DNA of 44,694 nucleotides from Allomuricauda sp. (GTDB lineage Bacteria; Bacteroidota; Bacteroidia; Flavobacteriales; Flavobacteriaceae): NCBI RefSeq assembly GCF_028282265.1, contig NZ_JANQIH010000094.1, positions 1 to 44,694 of the forward strand, read 5' to 3'. Shown piece by piece: positions 27,046 to 35,978 of this stretch (position 1 is its first letter; each line of letters starts with the position of its first letter). The notes under the pieces were generated by a model. It saw only the letters and a program-made list of their open reading frames with translations, ran no database searches and was not told where the DNA came from. The position numbers and the translations under genes were made by a program.

Positions 27046-27483
27046 CTAATTAAACCATTGTACCCATGGAATACGGCTCATGATCAACAAAAGGCCTATT
27101 CCATAAAAAATTGCTATACTCTTGAACTTTTTGTTGCTCTCCATAAGTCTCTTATGGCGCGACCACCCTATGGTTATGAAGGCAATGGCCAAAATATTGG
27201 TAACAGGATGTTCCAAGGCCAGCAATCGAGCTGGGGCGTTCAATCCTCCCATGCCCAGGGCCTGTATCGCTTTAAAACCGTTAGCGGAAACAAAATAGAC
27301 AATCAACCCAACGACCAATTGAATATGGCTCAGAATGAGGGCAAAAAGACTTATCCTTAAATCTTTTTGCATAGTGAAATCACGCTTGCCCGTCCATCCC
27401 ATAAGGGCATTAACAAAGGCTATAGTAAGAACAGCCAAAACGATGTAAGCTAAATAAGAGTGAAGATTTTGAAGGATTTCCAT
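27046..27483 (-). CDS. Small four-TM membrane protein (often labelled 'cytochrome b-like')
   Basis: A 145-aa integral membrane protein with about four transmembrane helices and a hydrophilic loop after helix 1 ('GWTGKRDFTMQKD'). Histidines are found in or near the helices (for example 'LHSYLAY', 'ILSHIQL' and 'ALEHPVTN'), a pattern that leads annotation pipelines to call relatives cytochrome b. No CxxCH motif is present, and haem binding is unproven. It is a single gene on the minus strand, 7 bp from the end of the lipoprotein gene and 47 bp from the terminator of the Oar-like receptor. Confidence 0.7.
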   Translation of the reverse strand: MEILQNLHSYLAYIVLAVLTIAFVNALMGWTGKRDFTMQKDLRISLFALILSHIQLVVGLIVYFVSANGFKAIQALGMGGLNAPARLLALEHPVTNILAIAFITIGWSRHKRLMESNKKFKSIAIFYGIGLLLIMSRIPWVQWFN

Positions 27484-27530
27484 TGGTCATTTATTTGAAG
27501 CCTAAATGTAGTGAATTTGGGAATAAAAAA

Positions 27531-27550
27531 ACCCCGTCGATTGACGGGGT
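27531..27550 (-). terminator. Rho-independent terminator of the Oar-like receptor gene
   Basis: ACCCCGTC and GACGGGGT form a perfect 8-bp GC-rich stem around GATT. On the minus strand it is followed by a run of seven U residues (plus-strand AAAAAAA at 27525-27531). It lies 23 bp after the receptor stop. Confidence 0.93.
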
Positions 27551-27572
27551 CCTTAAAGTATTTGAGGGTCGA

Positions 27573-30500
27573 TTAGTTAAAGCTATAACGAAGTCCGAAT
27601 TGCATTTGCCATCTCGAAGATACCAACCCGGCATCATCAATAATGTTGGTCGTTTCTTCAACTCCTGGATCAAAAGTGAACTCAGGGGTAGTGCCATCCG
27701 CAGCGAAACCTTCAAAATTCAAGAGTTGTACTTGGTTGAAGTTGGTGAGGGTTCTTACACCCCAATCTTTGTTTAACAAGTTGGTGAAGTTGAAGATATC
27801 TGCTGTAACCTCAAGTCTATGAACATTCTCTCCCAACTTAACTCCAAACTCTTGGGCGAATTTCAAGTCAATAATATGGGTCCAGTCTGTACGACTAGCA
27901 TTTCTTTCGACAAACTGTCCACGTCTGCTTCTTAAATATTCATCTCCTTCAATAACAGCATTTAGGGCTTGCCATTGCTCAGCGGCAGTTAGATCATCAG
28001 AATCGACCAGCTGGGCCTGCCCCTCATTCTCAGGTACAAAAATCAATGCTGAAAAACTACCCGTATCCTCTAGCAAACCATCACCATCGTAAACATAACT
28101 GAAAGGTGTTCCTTCGGCTCCTTCATAAAAAAGACCGATTCTAGTCCTTAGGTTATCTGTCCATTTAAAAGTAAATGTCGAGTTGGCAATTATCCTGTGC
28201 CCCGGTGAAAAATCAGAAGTCGATAGAACTGGTCTATTTGAACCATTGACCGTTTCCAGATTTCTCCACTGAGAGCTGTTCTGCGATGAAGTACCATCAA
28301 AAATTCCATCAGAATCACCATAGGTATAGGAAACCTGGGCAGTAGCATCCATTCTTGGTCCAAAGAAATTTTTAGTCAAGGTTCCTGTAATATTGTAAGA
28401 GCTTCCCGCACTTGTATTGGTTCCCAAATAGATAGCATCATAAGTGGAATCAATTCTATTAAACCCGTAATTGGGTCTAGAACCGGCACCTGTAGTATTA
28501 AATTCAGGCCCTTGTAGGTTTAAGTTTTCGTAGAAAACCGTATTGATGTTATCGTTCCAAATGAGGTCCGCCGAAAAAATCATGTCCCAGGGTAACCTTT
28601 GATCCACCGCTATATTGGTCTTAAAGATTTGCGGTAGTTTAAAGTCCTTTGCAAATAAGTCAATTTGACCACCGACCGATCCCGAACCTTGTGGTGGATC
28701 TTGTAGCTGGGTGTTTGGATCTGGGTTAAATACAGGTACAGGTCCATCCCCAGTTGTTCTCTGGATAAAACCAGTGGAAACACCATTGTTGGTATACTGA
28801 CCCCCTGGCCATACCAATGGCACTCGGGAAGTGAATATTCCTAACCCTCCACGTATCTGGGTAGATTTATCCCCTTTTACATCCCAGTTGAACCCTACTC
28901 TTGGCGAAAAATGCACATTGGGATCAATACCTTGCCCAACTCGAGCGCCTTCTAAATCTCTTCCGTTAGCTTCAAGTAAAGCTACCGTTCTGGTGTTGAA
29001 GTCTTCGTTTTCACGACCGTCTTCCCAATAAGGAACATCGATACGAAGACCCGCAGTAAATCTGAAATTGTCGGTAATGTCTACTTCGTCTTGAACATAA
29101 AGTCCAAATTGGAATATGTTAAACTCGGCAGCACCTTCTGAATCGTCTCCGAAACCTCCAATTAAAGAATATCCATGACGATATCTATTCGCCAATTCAC
29201 CCGTCAAGAAATCGGTAAGGCTACTAAATCGATAATCCCCAAAATTTTGACGGAAGAATACGTTTCTTACCGATGTGTATTCGTTGTTGGTTCCAATTGT
29301 TATAGTATGACGTCCTGAATAAATTTGAAAATTATTCGTAAAGGTAAAAATATCTTGATCTAGAACATTCGCGGTAGAAAAAGGCTCTGACCCAAAATTG
29401 ATAGACGTTCCTGCTGCATCAAAGATTTGTACTGAAGGAAAAGGGTCACCAAATGGATCTCTATCGTCACGAACCCTCGTGTAGCCAAAAACAAGGTTAT
29501 TCGACATGTTGTCCCCAATTTGGGAGTTCAATTCCAAAGCGGATGAATTGGTAATGGATTCGAAATTAAGAGAACGGTTCAAGAAGTTAATTCTTCCCGT
29601 ATTTGAAGCAGCCGCATCAAATTCAACAGCTTTTACATAACTATGACGGAAAGACAACTTATTCTTATCATTGATATTCCAGTCAAGCTTTGCGATCAAT
29701 TTATCACTCGTCAAAGTCGCTATACTATTTTCGAAAGTTCCAGGATTATAGCCAAAGTTGCTTACCAAGAAATCACTCAGTCCTTGTAGATCACTTTGGG
29801 TTGCATCTCCTCGATATGTTGTAATATCGAATGGTTGGGGGGTTTCAACTTCTTGTCTTTCGTAGTTAATAAAGAAGAAAAGTTTGTCTTCGATTATAGG
29901 GCCTCCAAGTCTTACCCCGTAAGTATTCGCTGTAAACTCATCTAACTTTTCACGTTCTCCGTCGTCTCCAACAAGGTCAACCGGTGTCTTACCGGATAAA
30001 TTCTCATTTCTAAAAAGTGCGTAGGCTGATCCTATGAATTTATTGGTTCCTGATCGGGTAACCGCGTTGATACTACCTCCCGCAAATCCAGATTGGCGTA
30101 CATCAAAAGGGGCCACATTGATTTGGAAAGACTCAATGGCATCAAGAGAAATAGGACTAACACCTGTTTGACCTCCGTTTGTACCATTACCGGCCAAACC
30201 AAAGGCATCATTGTTTACGGCTCCGTCAATATAAATGGCATTAAAACGGTTGTTCTGACCACTGATTGAGATAACGTCATCTCCGGTCACCTTGGCTTGT
30301 GGTGTCAATCTTGCAAAATCTGCAATGTTCCGCGAAATGGAAGGTAAATTATTTACCTGCCTTGAGCTAACGTTGGTTTCCGCCCCCGTTTTTCCAGAGT
30401 CGAATAATCCTCCTGTTTGGGCTACGATAATAACTTCCTCCAAAGCTGTGGCAGACTCAGATAACTGAGAGCTTATTCTCTCTGTTTGGCCTAAGTTTAA

Positions 30501-30782
30501 AAATACACCTTCCCTTATATCTTCGTTGAATCCGATATAGGAGATAGTAATCTTGTAAGGACCTCCGGTTCTCATACCTGAAATACGGTAGAAACCGTCA
30601 AAATCGGTAGCTGCTCCGTACGTAGTTCCTGAAGGTTCGTGTACTGCAACCACACTGGCACCAGGAAGGGGCTCACCAGTGTTGTCGGTTACCTTTCCTC
30701 CCATGGAAGAAGTGGTAACCCCCTGCGAAAATGCCATAGCTGATACCAAAATCGCTGCTATGGCTAAGTAGATTTTCTTCAT
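27573..30782 (-). CDS. Oar-like TonB-dependent outer-membrane receptor
   Basis: A 1069-aa Oar-type receptor. The signal peptide ends 'SAMAFSQG'; a CarboxypepD_reg domain follows ('MGGKVTDNTGEPLPGASVVA'), then a plug domain and the Oar hallmark 'INVAPFDVRQSGFAGGSINAVTRSGTN' (in short 'INVAPFDVRQSGFAGGSINA'), and a large beta-barrel ending 'MQFGLRYSFN'. In Myxococcus Oar moves proteinaceous signals or toxins; flavobacterial Oar-like receptors are abundant and often respond to proteins or peptides. The ORF track begins 21 codons earlier; the ATG at 30782 ('MKKIYLAIAA') is chosen because it starts the signal peptide. It has no SusD-like partner and is monocistronic with a clear terminator. An 8-bp inverted repeat lies upstream at 30839-30859. 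Confidence 0.94.
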   Translation of the reverse strand: MKKIYLAIAAILVSAMAFSQGVTTSSMGGKVTDNTGEPLPGASVVAVHEPSGTTYGAATDFDGFYRISGMRTGGPYKITISYIGFNEDIREGVFLNLGQTERISSQLSESATALEEVIIVAQTGGLFDSGKTGAETNVSSRQVNNLPSISRNIADFARLTPQAKVTGDDVISISGQNNRFNAIYIDGAVNNDAFGLAGNGTNGGQTGVSPISLDAIESFQINVAPFDVRQSGFAGGSINAVTRSGTNKFIGSAYALFRNENLSGKTPVDLVGDDGEREKLDEFTANTYGVRLGGPIIEDKLFFFINYERQEVETPQPFDITTYRGDATQSDLQGLSDFLVSNFGYNPGTFENSIATLTSDKLIAKLDWNINDKNKLSFRHSYVKAVEFDAAASNTGRINFLNRSLNFESITNSSALELNSQIGDNMSNNLVFGYTRVRDDRDPFGDPFPSVQIFDAAGTSINFGSEPFSTANVLDQDIFTFTNNFQIYSGRHTITIGTNNEYTSVRNVFFRQNFGDYRFSSLTDFLTGELANRYRHGYSLIGGFGDDSEGAAEFNIFQFGLYVQDEVDITDNFRFTAGLRIDVPYWEDGRENEDFNTRTVALLEANGRDLEGARVGQGIDPNVHFSPRVGFNWDVKGDKSTQIRGGLGIFTSRVPLVWPGGQYTNNGVSTGFIQRTTGDGPVPVFNPDPNTQLQDPPQGSGSVGGQIDLFAKDFKLPQIFKTNIAVDQRLPWDMIFSADLIWNDNINTVFYENLNLQGPEFNTTGAGSRPNYGFNRIDSTYDAIYLGTNTSAGSSYNITGTLTKNFFGPRMDATAQVSYTYGDSDGIFDGTSSQNSSQWRNLETVNGSNRPVLSTSDFSPGHRIIANSTFTFKWTDNLRTRIGLFYEGAEGTPFSYVYDGDGLLEDTGSFSALIFVPENEGQAQLVDSDDLTAAEQWQALNAVIEGDEYLRSRRGQFVERNASRTDWTHIIDLKFAQEFGVKLGENVHRLEVTADIFNFTNLLNKDWGVRTLTNFNQVQLLNFEGFAADGTTPEFTFDPGVEETTNIIDDAGLVSSRWQMQFGLRYSFN

Positions 30783-30838
30783 TTTACAGTTCTTAATTTG
30801 ATTAAATAGCGCTGCAAAAGTCTTGCATTTAATCTTTA

Positions 30839-30859
30839 TTAACATTAAGAGAATGTTAA
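30839..30859. promoter_or_regulatory. 8-bp inverted repeat upstream of the Oar-like receptor (operator candidate)
   Basis: TTAACATT-AAGAG-AATGTTAA is a perfect inverted repeat with a 5-bp centre. It lies 57-77 bp before the receptor ATG. A sequence CAAAAGTC at 30815-30822 (minus-strand GACTTTTG) could be the -7 element, so the repeat would cover the -33 region, where a regulator would be expected to act. AT-rich palindromes arise by chance, so this is tentative. Confidence 0.4.
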
Positions 30860-30947
30860 GAAATAGGGGGTTCGTCTACATCGGGAGACGACTTAAGCTA
30901 TTTTAAATCAAGCACTTATGTCTGAGGGTTTTTTGCCAAATCTTTAA

Positions 30948-32585
30948 TCAATTCTTAAAAAATTGCAAAAGTTTTAAAGTGGAAGGGTCGTGATTGCCAA
31001 TTTCGGAATTTTCAATATCGGAAAGTATGTTTTTGGCTAACTGTTTACCCAATTCTACGCCCCATTGGTCGTAACTAAATATGTTCCAAATTATCCCTTG
31101 TACAAATATTTTGTGCTCATACAGGGCTATAAGGGCACCTAGACTTTCGGGGGTGAGTTTTTCAATCAGTATGGTATTTGTAGGTTTATTTCCTTCAAAA
31201 ATCTTGAAAGGGAGCAAGGTTTTTATTTTCTCCATGGCAGTTCCCTGCGATTCCAATTCCTTTTTAACCTCGCTCTCGGTCTTGCCATTCATAAGGGCCT
31301 CGGTCTGGGCAAAGAAATTTGCCATCAGTTTATTATGATGATCTACATTGTCATACAGTGATTTTTTAAACCCAATAAAATCTGTAGGAATCAGTTTTGT
31401 GCCTTGATGAATCAATTGAAAAAAGGCATGTTGCGAATTGGTGCCCGGTTCTCCCCAGATAATGGTTCCCGTTTCATGACCTACCCTGTTTCCAGCGCGA
31501 TCCATGCTTTTCCCGTTGCTTTCCATAATACCTTGCTGTAGATATGCTGAAAAACGACTCAAATATTGGGTGTATGGAATTATTGCTTCGGTTTCTGCCC
31601 TAAAGAAGTTGTTATACCAAATGGTCAGCAATCCTAAAACAACTGGAATGTTTTCAGAAAAAGGAGCATTCTTAAAATGGTGGTCCATTTTACGAGCTCC
31701 TTCCAATAGCTTTTCAAAATTGTTATATCCTACTGACAGGGATATGGACAATCCGACAGCACTCCAGAGCGAAAAGCGGCCTCCAACCCAATCCCACATT
31801 GGAAAAACATTTTCTTCGGCAATACCAAACTCATCAATTCTTTCCAAGTTGGTGGAAACCGCAATAAAATGTTTGGCCACATCTGACTCTTGCGCCGTTT
31901 GAAGAAACCAATCCTTGATGGTCAATGCATTGCTCAGTGTTTCTTGGGTAGTGAAGGATTTTGAAACGATTATGAACAGGGTGGTTTCGGGGTCGAGTTC
32001 CTTTAAAACCTCTTGTACGTGATCACCATCTACATTGCTCACAAAGTGGGTCCTTAAATGGTTCTTGTAGAACTTGAGGGATTCGGTTACCATAACGGGA
32101 CCTAAATCGGAACCACCAATACCGATGTTGACGATATCGGTAAAAGTCTTATTTGTATATCCCTTTTTTTCACCTGAAATGACCGCTTTGGACAGTTTTT
32201 CAATTTTTTCTTTAACCGCGGATACTTCAGGAATCACATTTTCACCATCAACCAAAACTGTCTCATCCTCACCTGCCCTTAAAGCCGTATGCAATACCGC
32301 TCGATTCTCTGTCTCATTGATCAAGTCTCCAGAAAAGTATTTGTCTATTGCATCCCTTAACCCAACCTCTTCGGCAAGCGCCAACAGCAATGACATTGTT
32401 TCGTTGGTAATTCTGTTCTTGGAATAATCGACCAAAAAGTCTTCCCATTTTATGGAAAATTGGTCTGCCCTGTCTGGGTTTTTTTCGAAGAGTGTTTTTA
32501 GGTGTTCGCTTTTGACGACTTGAAAATGCGCTTCAAGGTTTTTCCAGGCTTTAGTTGTTGTAGGATTCGTTTTGGTCAGTGCCAT
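30948..32585 (-). CDS. pgi: Glucose-6-phosphate isomerase
   Basis: A 545-aa phosphoglucose isomerase interconverting glucose 6-phosphate and fructose 6-phosphate in glycolysis and gluconeogenesis. Signature segments are present: '[13 protein letters not shown]' (sugar-phosphate site), '[17 protein letters not shown]' (SIS fold), '[12 protein letters not shown]' and '[16 protein letters not shown]' with the catalytic His region. The ORF track begins three codons earlier (MSKM); the second Met, giving '[10 protein letters not shown]', matches the start I expect in flavobacterial Pgi. Either start overlaps the end of the upstream M23 gene by about 35-44 bp in another frame, which implies cotranscription. 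It is the last gene of the DUF3108-TDO-M23-pgi operon. Length normal. Confidence 0.97.
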   Translation of the reverse strand: MALTKTNPTTTKAWKNLEAHFQVVKSEHLKTLFEKNPDRADQFSIKWEDFLVDYSKNRITNETMSLLLALAEEVGLRDAIDKYFSGDLINETENRAVLHTALRAGEDETVLVDGENVIPEVSAVKEKIEKLSKAVISGEKKGYTNKTFTDIVNIGIGGSDLGPVMVTESLKFYKNHLRTHFVSNVDGDHVQEVLKELDPETTLFIIVSKSFTTQETLSNALTIKDWFLQTAQESDVAKHFIAVSTNLERIDEFGIAEENVFPMWDWVGGRFSLWSAVGLSISLSVGYNNFEKLLEGARKMDHHFKNAPFSENIPVVLGLLTIWYNNFFRAETEAIIPYTQYLSRFSAYLQQGIMESNGKSMDRAGNRVGHETGTIIWGEPGTNSQHAFFQLIHQGTKLIPTDFIGFKKSLYDNVDHHNKLMANFFAQTEALMNGKTESEVKKELESQGTAMEKIKTLLPFKIFEGNKPTNTILIEKLTPESLGALIALYEHKIFVQGIIWNIFSYDQWGVELGKQLAKNILSDIENSEIGNHDPSTLKLLQFFKN

Positions 32586-33861
32586 TTTGCTCATTAAGGG
32601 TTAATAGGGTTTCATCTACCTTTTCGGGGATATCGAACTCGATGCAATCGAGTTGCTGCTTTATTGGTGCAATGTGTTCTAAAAATCCTGTTTTGAGAGA
32701 GTCGGCAATGGGTTCTGCCGCCGGTAATTTCTCTTTCAAAGGGTCAACCTGGGTACCATTCTTCCAAAATCGATAGCATACGTGTGGTCCACCTGTATTT
32801 CCCGTCATACCAACCCAACCGATAACATCACCTTGCCGCACGAATTCACCGCGTTTTACAGCTTGCTTTTTCATGTGGAGGTATTGCGTGCTATATGTCC
32901 CGTTATGCCTGATTTTTACATACTTGCCATTACCTCCACGCCGCGTAGATTCGGTTACCGTACCGTCTGCTGTTGCTATAATCGGGGTTCCGATGGGAGC
33001 TGCATAATCGGTCCCCTTATGTGGTCTTACTTTGTATCCGTAGTAGGCGATACGACGTTTCAAATTATATCGGGAAGACAATCGGTAGCCAAACTTTATG
33101 GGTGCTCTTAGGAACGTGCTTCGCAAGTTATTTCCATCATCATCGAAATAGTCCAAAATTTGCTTCAACGAATCGGTTACGTAGGGAAATGCATAGACCG
33201 GTTTTCCTTTGTGTTCAAAAAATGCGGCCTCAATAGGTTCAACACCCGCATAAATGCTATCGTTAATATATTTTTCCTTAAAAAGAATCTTGAACTTATC
33301 TCCTTTTTCCAACCTGAAGAAATCGATGGTCCAGGCATAGATTTCCGACAGGTTAATCGTTACCATATAGTCGACTCCTAAACTGTCCAATGTTTGGGAA
33401 AGGGAACTTTTAATCTCCCCGGCCACTTCCCTTTGTAAGTATCTTACTTTTTTTCGGCTCTTGTAAGCAACGGCCGAGTCGCGTAAATCGACTACTGTAT
33501 AATTGATTCTATCATTTTCATAGATAAAAACCTCAGCCTTTTCGAGGGTGTCCTTCGATTTTAATATGGTATAGGGTTGACCTACCTTAATCCGTCTAAC
33601 ATCGAAACTGTCTTTGTACTTCTCAGAAATTGTAACAATTTTGGGATAATCGACATGGTTTTGAAGCATTAATTTTCCGAAGCTATCACCTCGTTTTACC
33701 GTGTCGTGGACGACCTGAAATTGGTCGAAATCAAAACCATATATTTTTTTGACAGGTTCTACGATAGGAATCTCTGCCACTTCGATAGGTTCTATCTTTT
33801 TGGTTTCCTTACATGAAACGAAAAAAACAAATAGTAAAACAATGCCCCAATACTTGTACAT
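32551..33861 (-). CDS. M23-family peptidoglycan metallopeptidase, lipoprotein
   Basis: A 436-aa lipoprotein (lipobox 'FFVSC', Cys17). The N-terminal half has an OapA-/LysM-like module ('[16 protein letters not shown]', '[12 protein letters not shown]'), and the C-terminal half is an M23 endopeptidase. Zinc ligands are His281 and Asp285 in 'HKGTDYAAP' and His360 in 'GPHVCYRF'; the catalytic His329 lies in 'YLHM'. All are conserved, so it is probably an active DD-endopeptidase cutting cross-links of the cell wall from the periplasm. It lies 2 bp after the dioxygenase gene and overlaps pgi. The pairing with metabolic genes is a conserved flavobacterial neighbourhood as far as I recall. Confidence 0.92.
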   Translation of the reverse strand: MYKYWGIVLLFVFFVSCKETKKIEPIEVAEIPIVEPVKKIYGFDFDQFQVVHDTVKRGDSFGKLMLQNHVDYPKIVTISEKYKDSFDVRRIKVGQPYTILKSKDTLEKAEVFIYENDRINYTVVDLRDSAVAYKSRKKVRYLQREVAGEIKSSLSQTLDSLGVDYMVTINLSEIYAWTIDFFRLEKGDKFKILFKEKYINDSIYAGVEPIEAAFFEHKGKPVYAFPYVTDSLKQILDYFDDDGNNLRSTFLRAPIKFGYRLSSRYNLKRRIAYYGYKVRPHKGTDYAAPIGTPIIATADGTVTESTRRGGNGKYVKIRHNGTYSTQYLHMKKQAVKRGEFVRQGDVIGWVGMTGNTGGPHVCYRFWKNGTQVDPLKEKLPAAEPIADSLKTGFLEHIAPIKQQLDCIEFDIPEKVDETLLTLNEQNGTDQNESYNN

Positions 33862-33863
33862 AA

Positions 33864-34832
33864 CTAATGCCCCTTATTTGCCGGGTTAAAGATGTGCTCA
33901 ACCCACTGTTTGCCCCAGTCTTCTTTCTCACTTTCTGAATGCAAAGTTGGGAAAAATATTATTTTCTGAAAACTTGGGGGGAGATACTCTTTCCAATTAG
34001 TACCTCCGGTAGCTTCCACTTCTGATTTTTCCTTGGCCAAATAACGGTATGCGGAACCCATATGCATCAACGGCCAGTTTACATTGGCATTGACATCGAG
34101 CTCTTTAAGGGATTTTATCAGGTCAGGATTATTTTTTGCCTTTTCCGGTAATTGAAGATACTTGTGATATATGGTGCTATTCTTGACCTGATTTGAAATT
34201 CTCAACAATCTAGGAGTGTATCTAAATTCAAATTGTTTCAGTGTCAGGGTTTTCTCCCCAGTTCCAAGATCTGTGGCTCCTTTTTTCCAATAGATATGCT
34301 CAAACAACTCTTCTATGCTGTCTTTATTGGAAAAGGAATCCCGTTCGGAAGGGTGCACAAGGTTTTCCAACGGAGTAGCGTAAATTTCTATCATTCGGTA
34401 TTGCGCTGATTGAAATCCGCTGGCAGGCAACAATGCCATACGGTAACGCAAAAACTGCTCGCGCTCCATGCCCTTGATCATAATGCTAAATGAAGAAATC
34501 AAAGCTCTGAAATAGCTATTGATTCGCCGTACCTTTTCTATAAAAAAGCCCATGTCTTGGGACTTGTCCTCCACAATCTGTTTTTGCTCGTGCAGGATAA
34601 GTTTAAAGTACAGTTCGGTGATTTGATGGTAAAGAATGAAAATTTCCTCATCGGGGAAATGCGTTCTGGGTACTTGAATGCTGAGCAGCGTATCTAAATG
34701 GATATAATCCCAATAGGTCAGATATCTTTGGTACAATAAGCCATCAAGGTAAGAGCTTAGGTCTTGTCCGGAGTTTTTATATTTTTCTTCTAGTTTATTG
34801 ATTTGGGACTCAATGTGGTCATCCATGTTCAT
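33864..34832 (-). CDS. kynA: Tryptophan 2,3-dioxygenase family protein
   Basis: A 322-aa haem dioxygenase of the TDO family, expected to open the indole ring of tryptophan to N-formylkynurenine, the first step of the kynurenine route. By comparison with the Xanthomonas enzyme, the active-site base is His69 in 'YHQITELYFKLILHE', the substrate carboxylate ligand is Arg146 in 'SGFQSAQYRMIEI', the proximal haem ligand is His257 in 'PLMHMGSAYRY', and Thr275 lies in 'EATGGTNWKEYL'. All are present, so it should be active. It is longer than the bacterial norm by about 20-40 residues, with a variable insert near 160-190. It is 14 bp downstream of the DUF3108 gene and 2 bp upstream of the M23 gene. 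No other kynurenine gene is in the window. Confidence 0.92.
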   Translation of the reverse strand: MNMDDHIESQINKLEEKYKNSGQDLSSYLDGLLYQRYLTYWDYIHLDTLLSIQVPRTHFPDEEIFILYHQITELYFKLILHEQKQIVEDKSQDMGFFIEKVRRINSYFRALISSFSIMIKGMEREQFLRYRMALLPASGFQSAQYRMIEIYATPLENLVHPSERDSFSNKDSIEELFEHIYWKKGATDLGTGEKTLTLKQFEFRYTPRLLRISNQVKNSTIYHKYLQLPEKAKNNPDLIKSLKELDVNANVNWPLMHMGSAYRYLAKEKSEVEATGGTNWKEYLPPSFQKIIFFPTLHSESEKEDWGKQWVEHIFNPANKGH

Positions 34833-34846
34833 TCAATACACTTCTT

Positions 34847-35626
34847 TCAATTCATAATAATCTTGAATTGGTTCTTAAGTCCGTTAAAGGCATCCAAGTC
34901 GGCCTTAAGGGAACCAATCGCCAAATCAGCCTTGATGCGAATAGGTATTTTGTTTAAATCGTTTGAAACCCAAAGGGTAAGGCTTTCCTTTTCTTTAAAT
35001 ACCCGCCCCGACTGAACCAACGGCCTAAATTTAAGGCATTCTACTTTACCAAACTTCGTCCTTAAAACTTCTTTGCCCAAATATTTCAAACGGAACTTAA
35101 ACACTCCGTCGTCATCAAAAAGCATGTCCATATTAATGGATTGTCCTTCTGTAAAGTCATCAAATTGGTAACGGTCTCGCAGATAGTAACTTGCTGACAA
35201 CAAATCTTGAATGCGGTTATGCACTTCTATGTCGAGTTCTTCTCCACTTTCATTATCCTTAAGAATTGCCTTCTTTTCATCGTAGTAAAAATCGATTTCG
35301 ATATCCTTGGTATACCCGCCTTCATTAGTTTTACGAATAAAGCGATAGGGCCTACCATCTTTTTTATCAAAATAGCTTTCAAAGGTGTCGTCCACTTTAA
35401 AAAAGATACTGGCAAAACCTGTGGTCTTTCCTTTACCAACAACGTGGTACACCGGAATACTGTCAACTTTGTCGGAAGTAAGATTCAACGTGGCATAACT
35501 CGCGTTCAAAAAGCCGTAGTGGATTCTAAACTTGAGCCACTCCCCAGGTTTAAATGCAGAATGGCCGTTCTGTGCCGACAGTGAGGTCGAAAAAAGAATG
35601 CAAAGTAGGATACAAATTTTCTTCAT
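34847..35626 (-). CDS. DUF3108 family secreted protein
   Basis: A 259-aa protein with a signal peptide ending 'TSLSAQ'. The mature chain is a DUF3108 domain with 'FKPGEWLKFRIHYGFLNASYATL' at its start (in short 'PGEWLKFRIHYGFLNA') and 'WVSNDLNKIPIRIKADLAIG' near its end. DUF3108 proteins are periplasmic and all-beta, resembling lipoprotein-carrier folds; their role is unproven. It is the first gene of the four-gene minus-strand operon and is separated from the candidate small RNA by about 90 bp. A minus-strand TAATTTTA box (35651-35644) may be its -7 element, giving a very short leader. Confidence 0.88.
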   Translation of the reverse strand: MKKICILLCILFSTSLSAQNGHSAFKPGEWLKFRIHYGFLNASYATLNLTSDKVDSIPVYHVVGKGKTTGFASIFFKVDDTFESYFDKKDGRPYRFIRKTNEGGYTKDIEIDFYYDEKKAILKDNESGEELDIEVHNRIQDLLSASYYLRDRYQFDDFTEGQSINMDMLFDDDGVFKFRLKYLGKEVLRTKFGKVECLKFRPLVQSGRVFKEKESLTLWVSNDLNKIPIRIKADLAIGSLKADLDAFNGLKNQFKIIMN

Positions 35627-35719
35627 GGTTCAACAAATTGATGTAAAATTACTAAAATCAGCGTTCTAGCTTGTCTTTTTTACAATTCCTTAAACAAAAG
35701 CCGTTCCAAAAAAGACAAA

Positions 35720-35823
35720 TAAAAAAAGCCCAGTAAGAGAACTGGGCTTTTCCTAAATAACCAACCAAACTTTAAATTATGAAAAACCAATACTTAAAGT
35801 TATAAGGGAACCACCCCTTATGT
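35720..35823 (-). ncRNA. Candidate structured small RNA with three hairpins
   Basis: Read on the minus strand, about 100 nt contain three successive perfect stems. Hairpin 1 is ATAAGGG-N6-CCCTTAT (35821-35802). Hairpin 2 abuts it directly: AACTTTAA-N18-TTAAAGTT (35801-35768). A 16-nt unpaired stretch (TTGGTTGGTTATTTAGG region) follows, then hairpin 3, an 11-bp terminator AAAAGCCCAGT/ACTGGGCTTTT (35751-35724) with a U-rich tail. A TATCTTTA box (35835-35828) ends 5-7 nt before hairpin 1, the position expected for a -7 element. Nothing of this order exists in the other gaps here. It could instead be the structured 3' UTR of the patatin gene, or a member of the known Flavo-1 RNA family; I cannot align it from memory. 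Confidence 0.5.
35724..35751 (-). terminator. Rho-independent terminator (end of candidate sRNA or of patatin mRNA)
   Basis: AAAAGCCCAGT and ACTGGGCTTTT form a perfect 11-bp stem around a 6-nt loop; on the minus strand it runs into TTTTTTTATTTG. It would end either the candidate small RNA or the uvrC-patatin transcript. Confidence 0.92.
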
Positions 35824-35827
35824 TTAG

Positions 35828-35835
35828 TAAAGATA
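35828..35835 (-). promoter_or_regulatory. Candidate -7 box for the small RNA
   Basis: Minus-strand TATCTTTA matches TAnnTTTG except at the last base and lies just before hairpin 1. A clear -33 TTG is not seen at the right spacing, so the promoter is uncertain. Confidence 0.35.
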
Positions 35836-35978
35836 CATCAAGGTTTTGTAGGAAAATAAGTTTTTAACGGACTTTAACTATACTTTTTGTCTTTTTTTGC
35901 GAAAGGTTAAATGTTTTGGCGTTTCAATAAAAGAGCGGGTTTGTTTAACATTTCGGTTTTAAGAAATCGAAAAACGTT

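Larger units (their letters stand above)
35627..35978. other. 352-bp intergenic region holding a candidate small RNA
   Basis: No protein-coding potential is seen; the one ATG with a plausible look (35779, MKNQYLKL then stop) lies in a hairpin loop. The region contains the candidate small RNA and its terminator at 35720-35835, and two copies of a TTTAACATT-like sequence near 35905 and 35945. The latter could be part of the 3' region of the patatin gene. Confidence 0.6.

Noticed and set aside
27483-27776. 97-aa plus-strand ORF near the Oar-like receptor end
   Set aside because: It runs through the GC-rich terminator hairpin and the antisense of the receptor C-terminus, so it is not a gene.
30872-30891. 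TCGTCT/AGACGA hairpin downstream of pgi as terminator
   Set aside because: The stem is short, and the minus-strand sequence after it is not U-rich, so it does not fit an intrinsic terminator.
35779-35805. Eight-codon ORF MKNQYLKL that resembles the start of a signal peptide
   Set aside because: It lies within the loop and stem of hairpin 2 of the candidate RNA on the other strand and stops at once; no relic of a longer gene follows.
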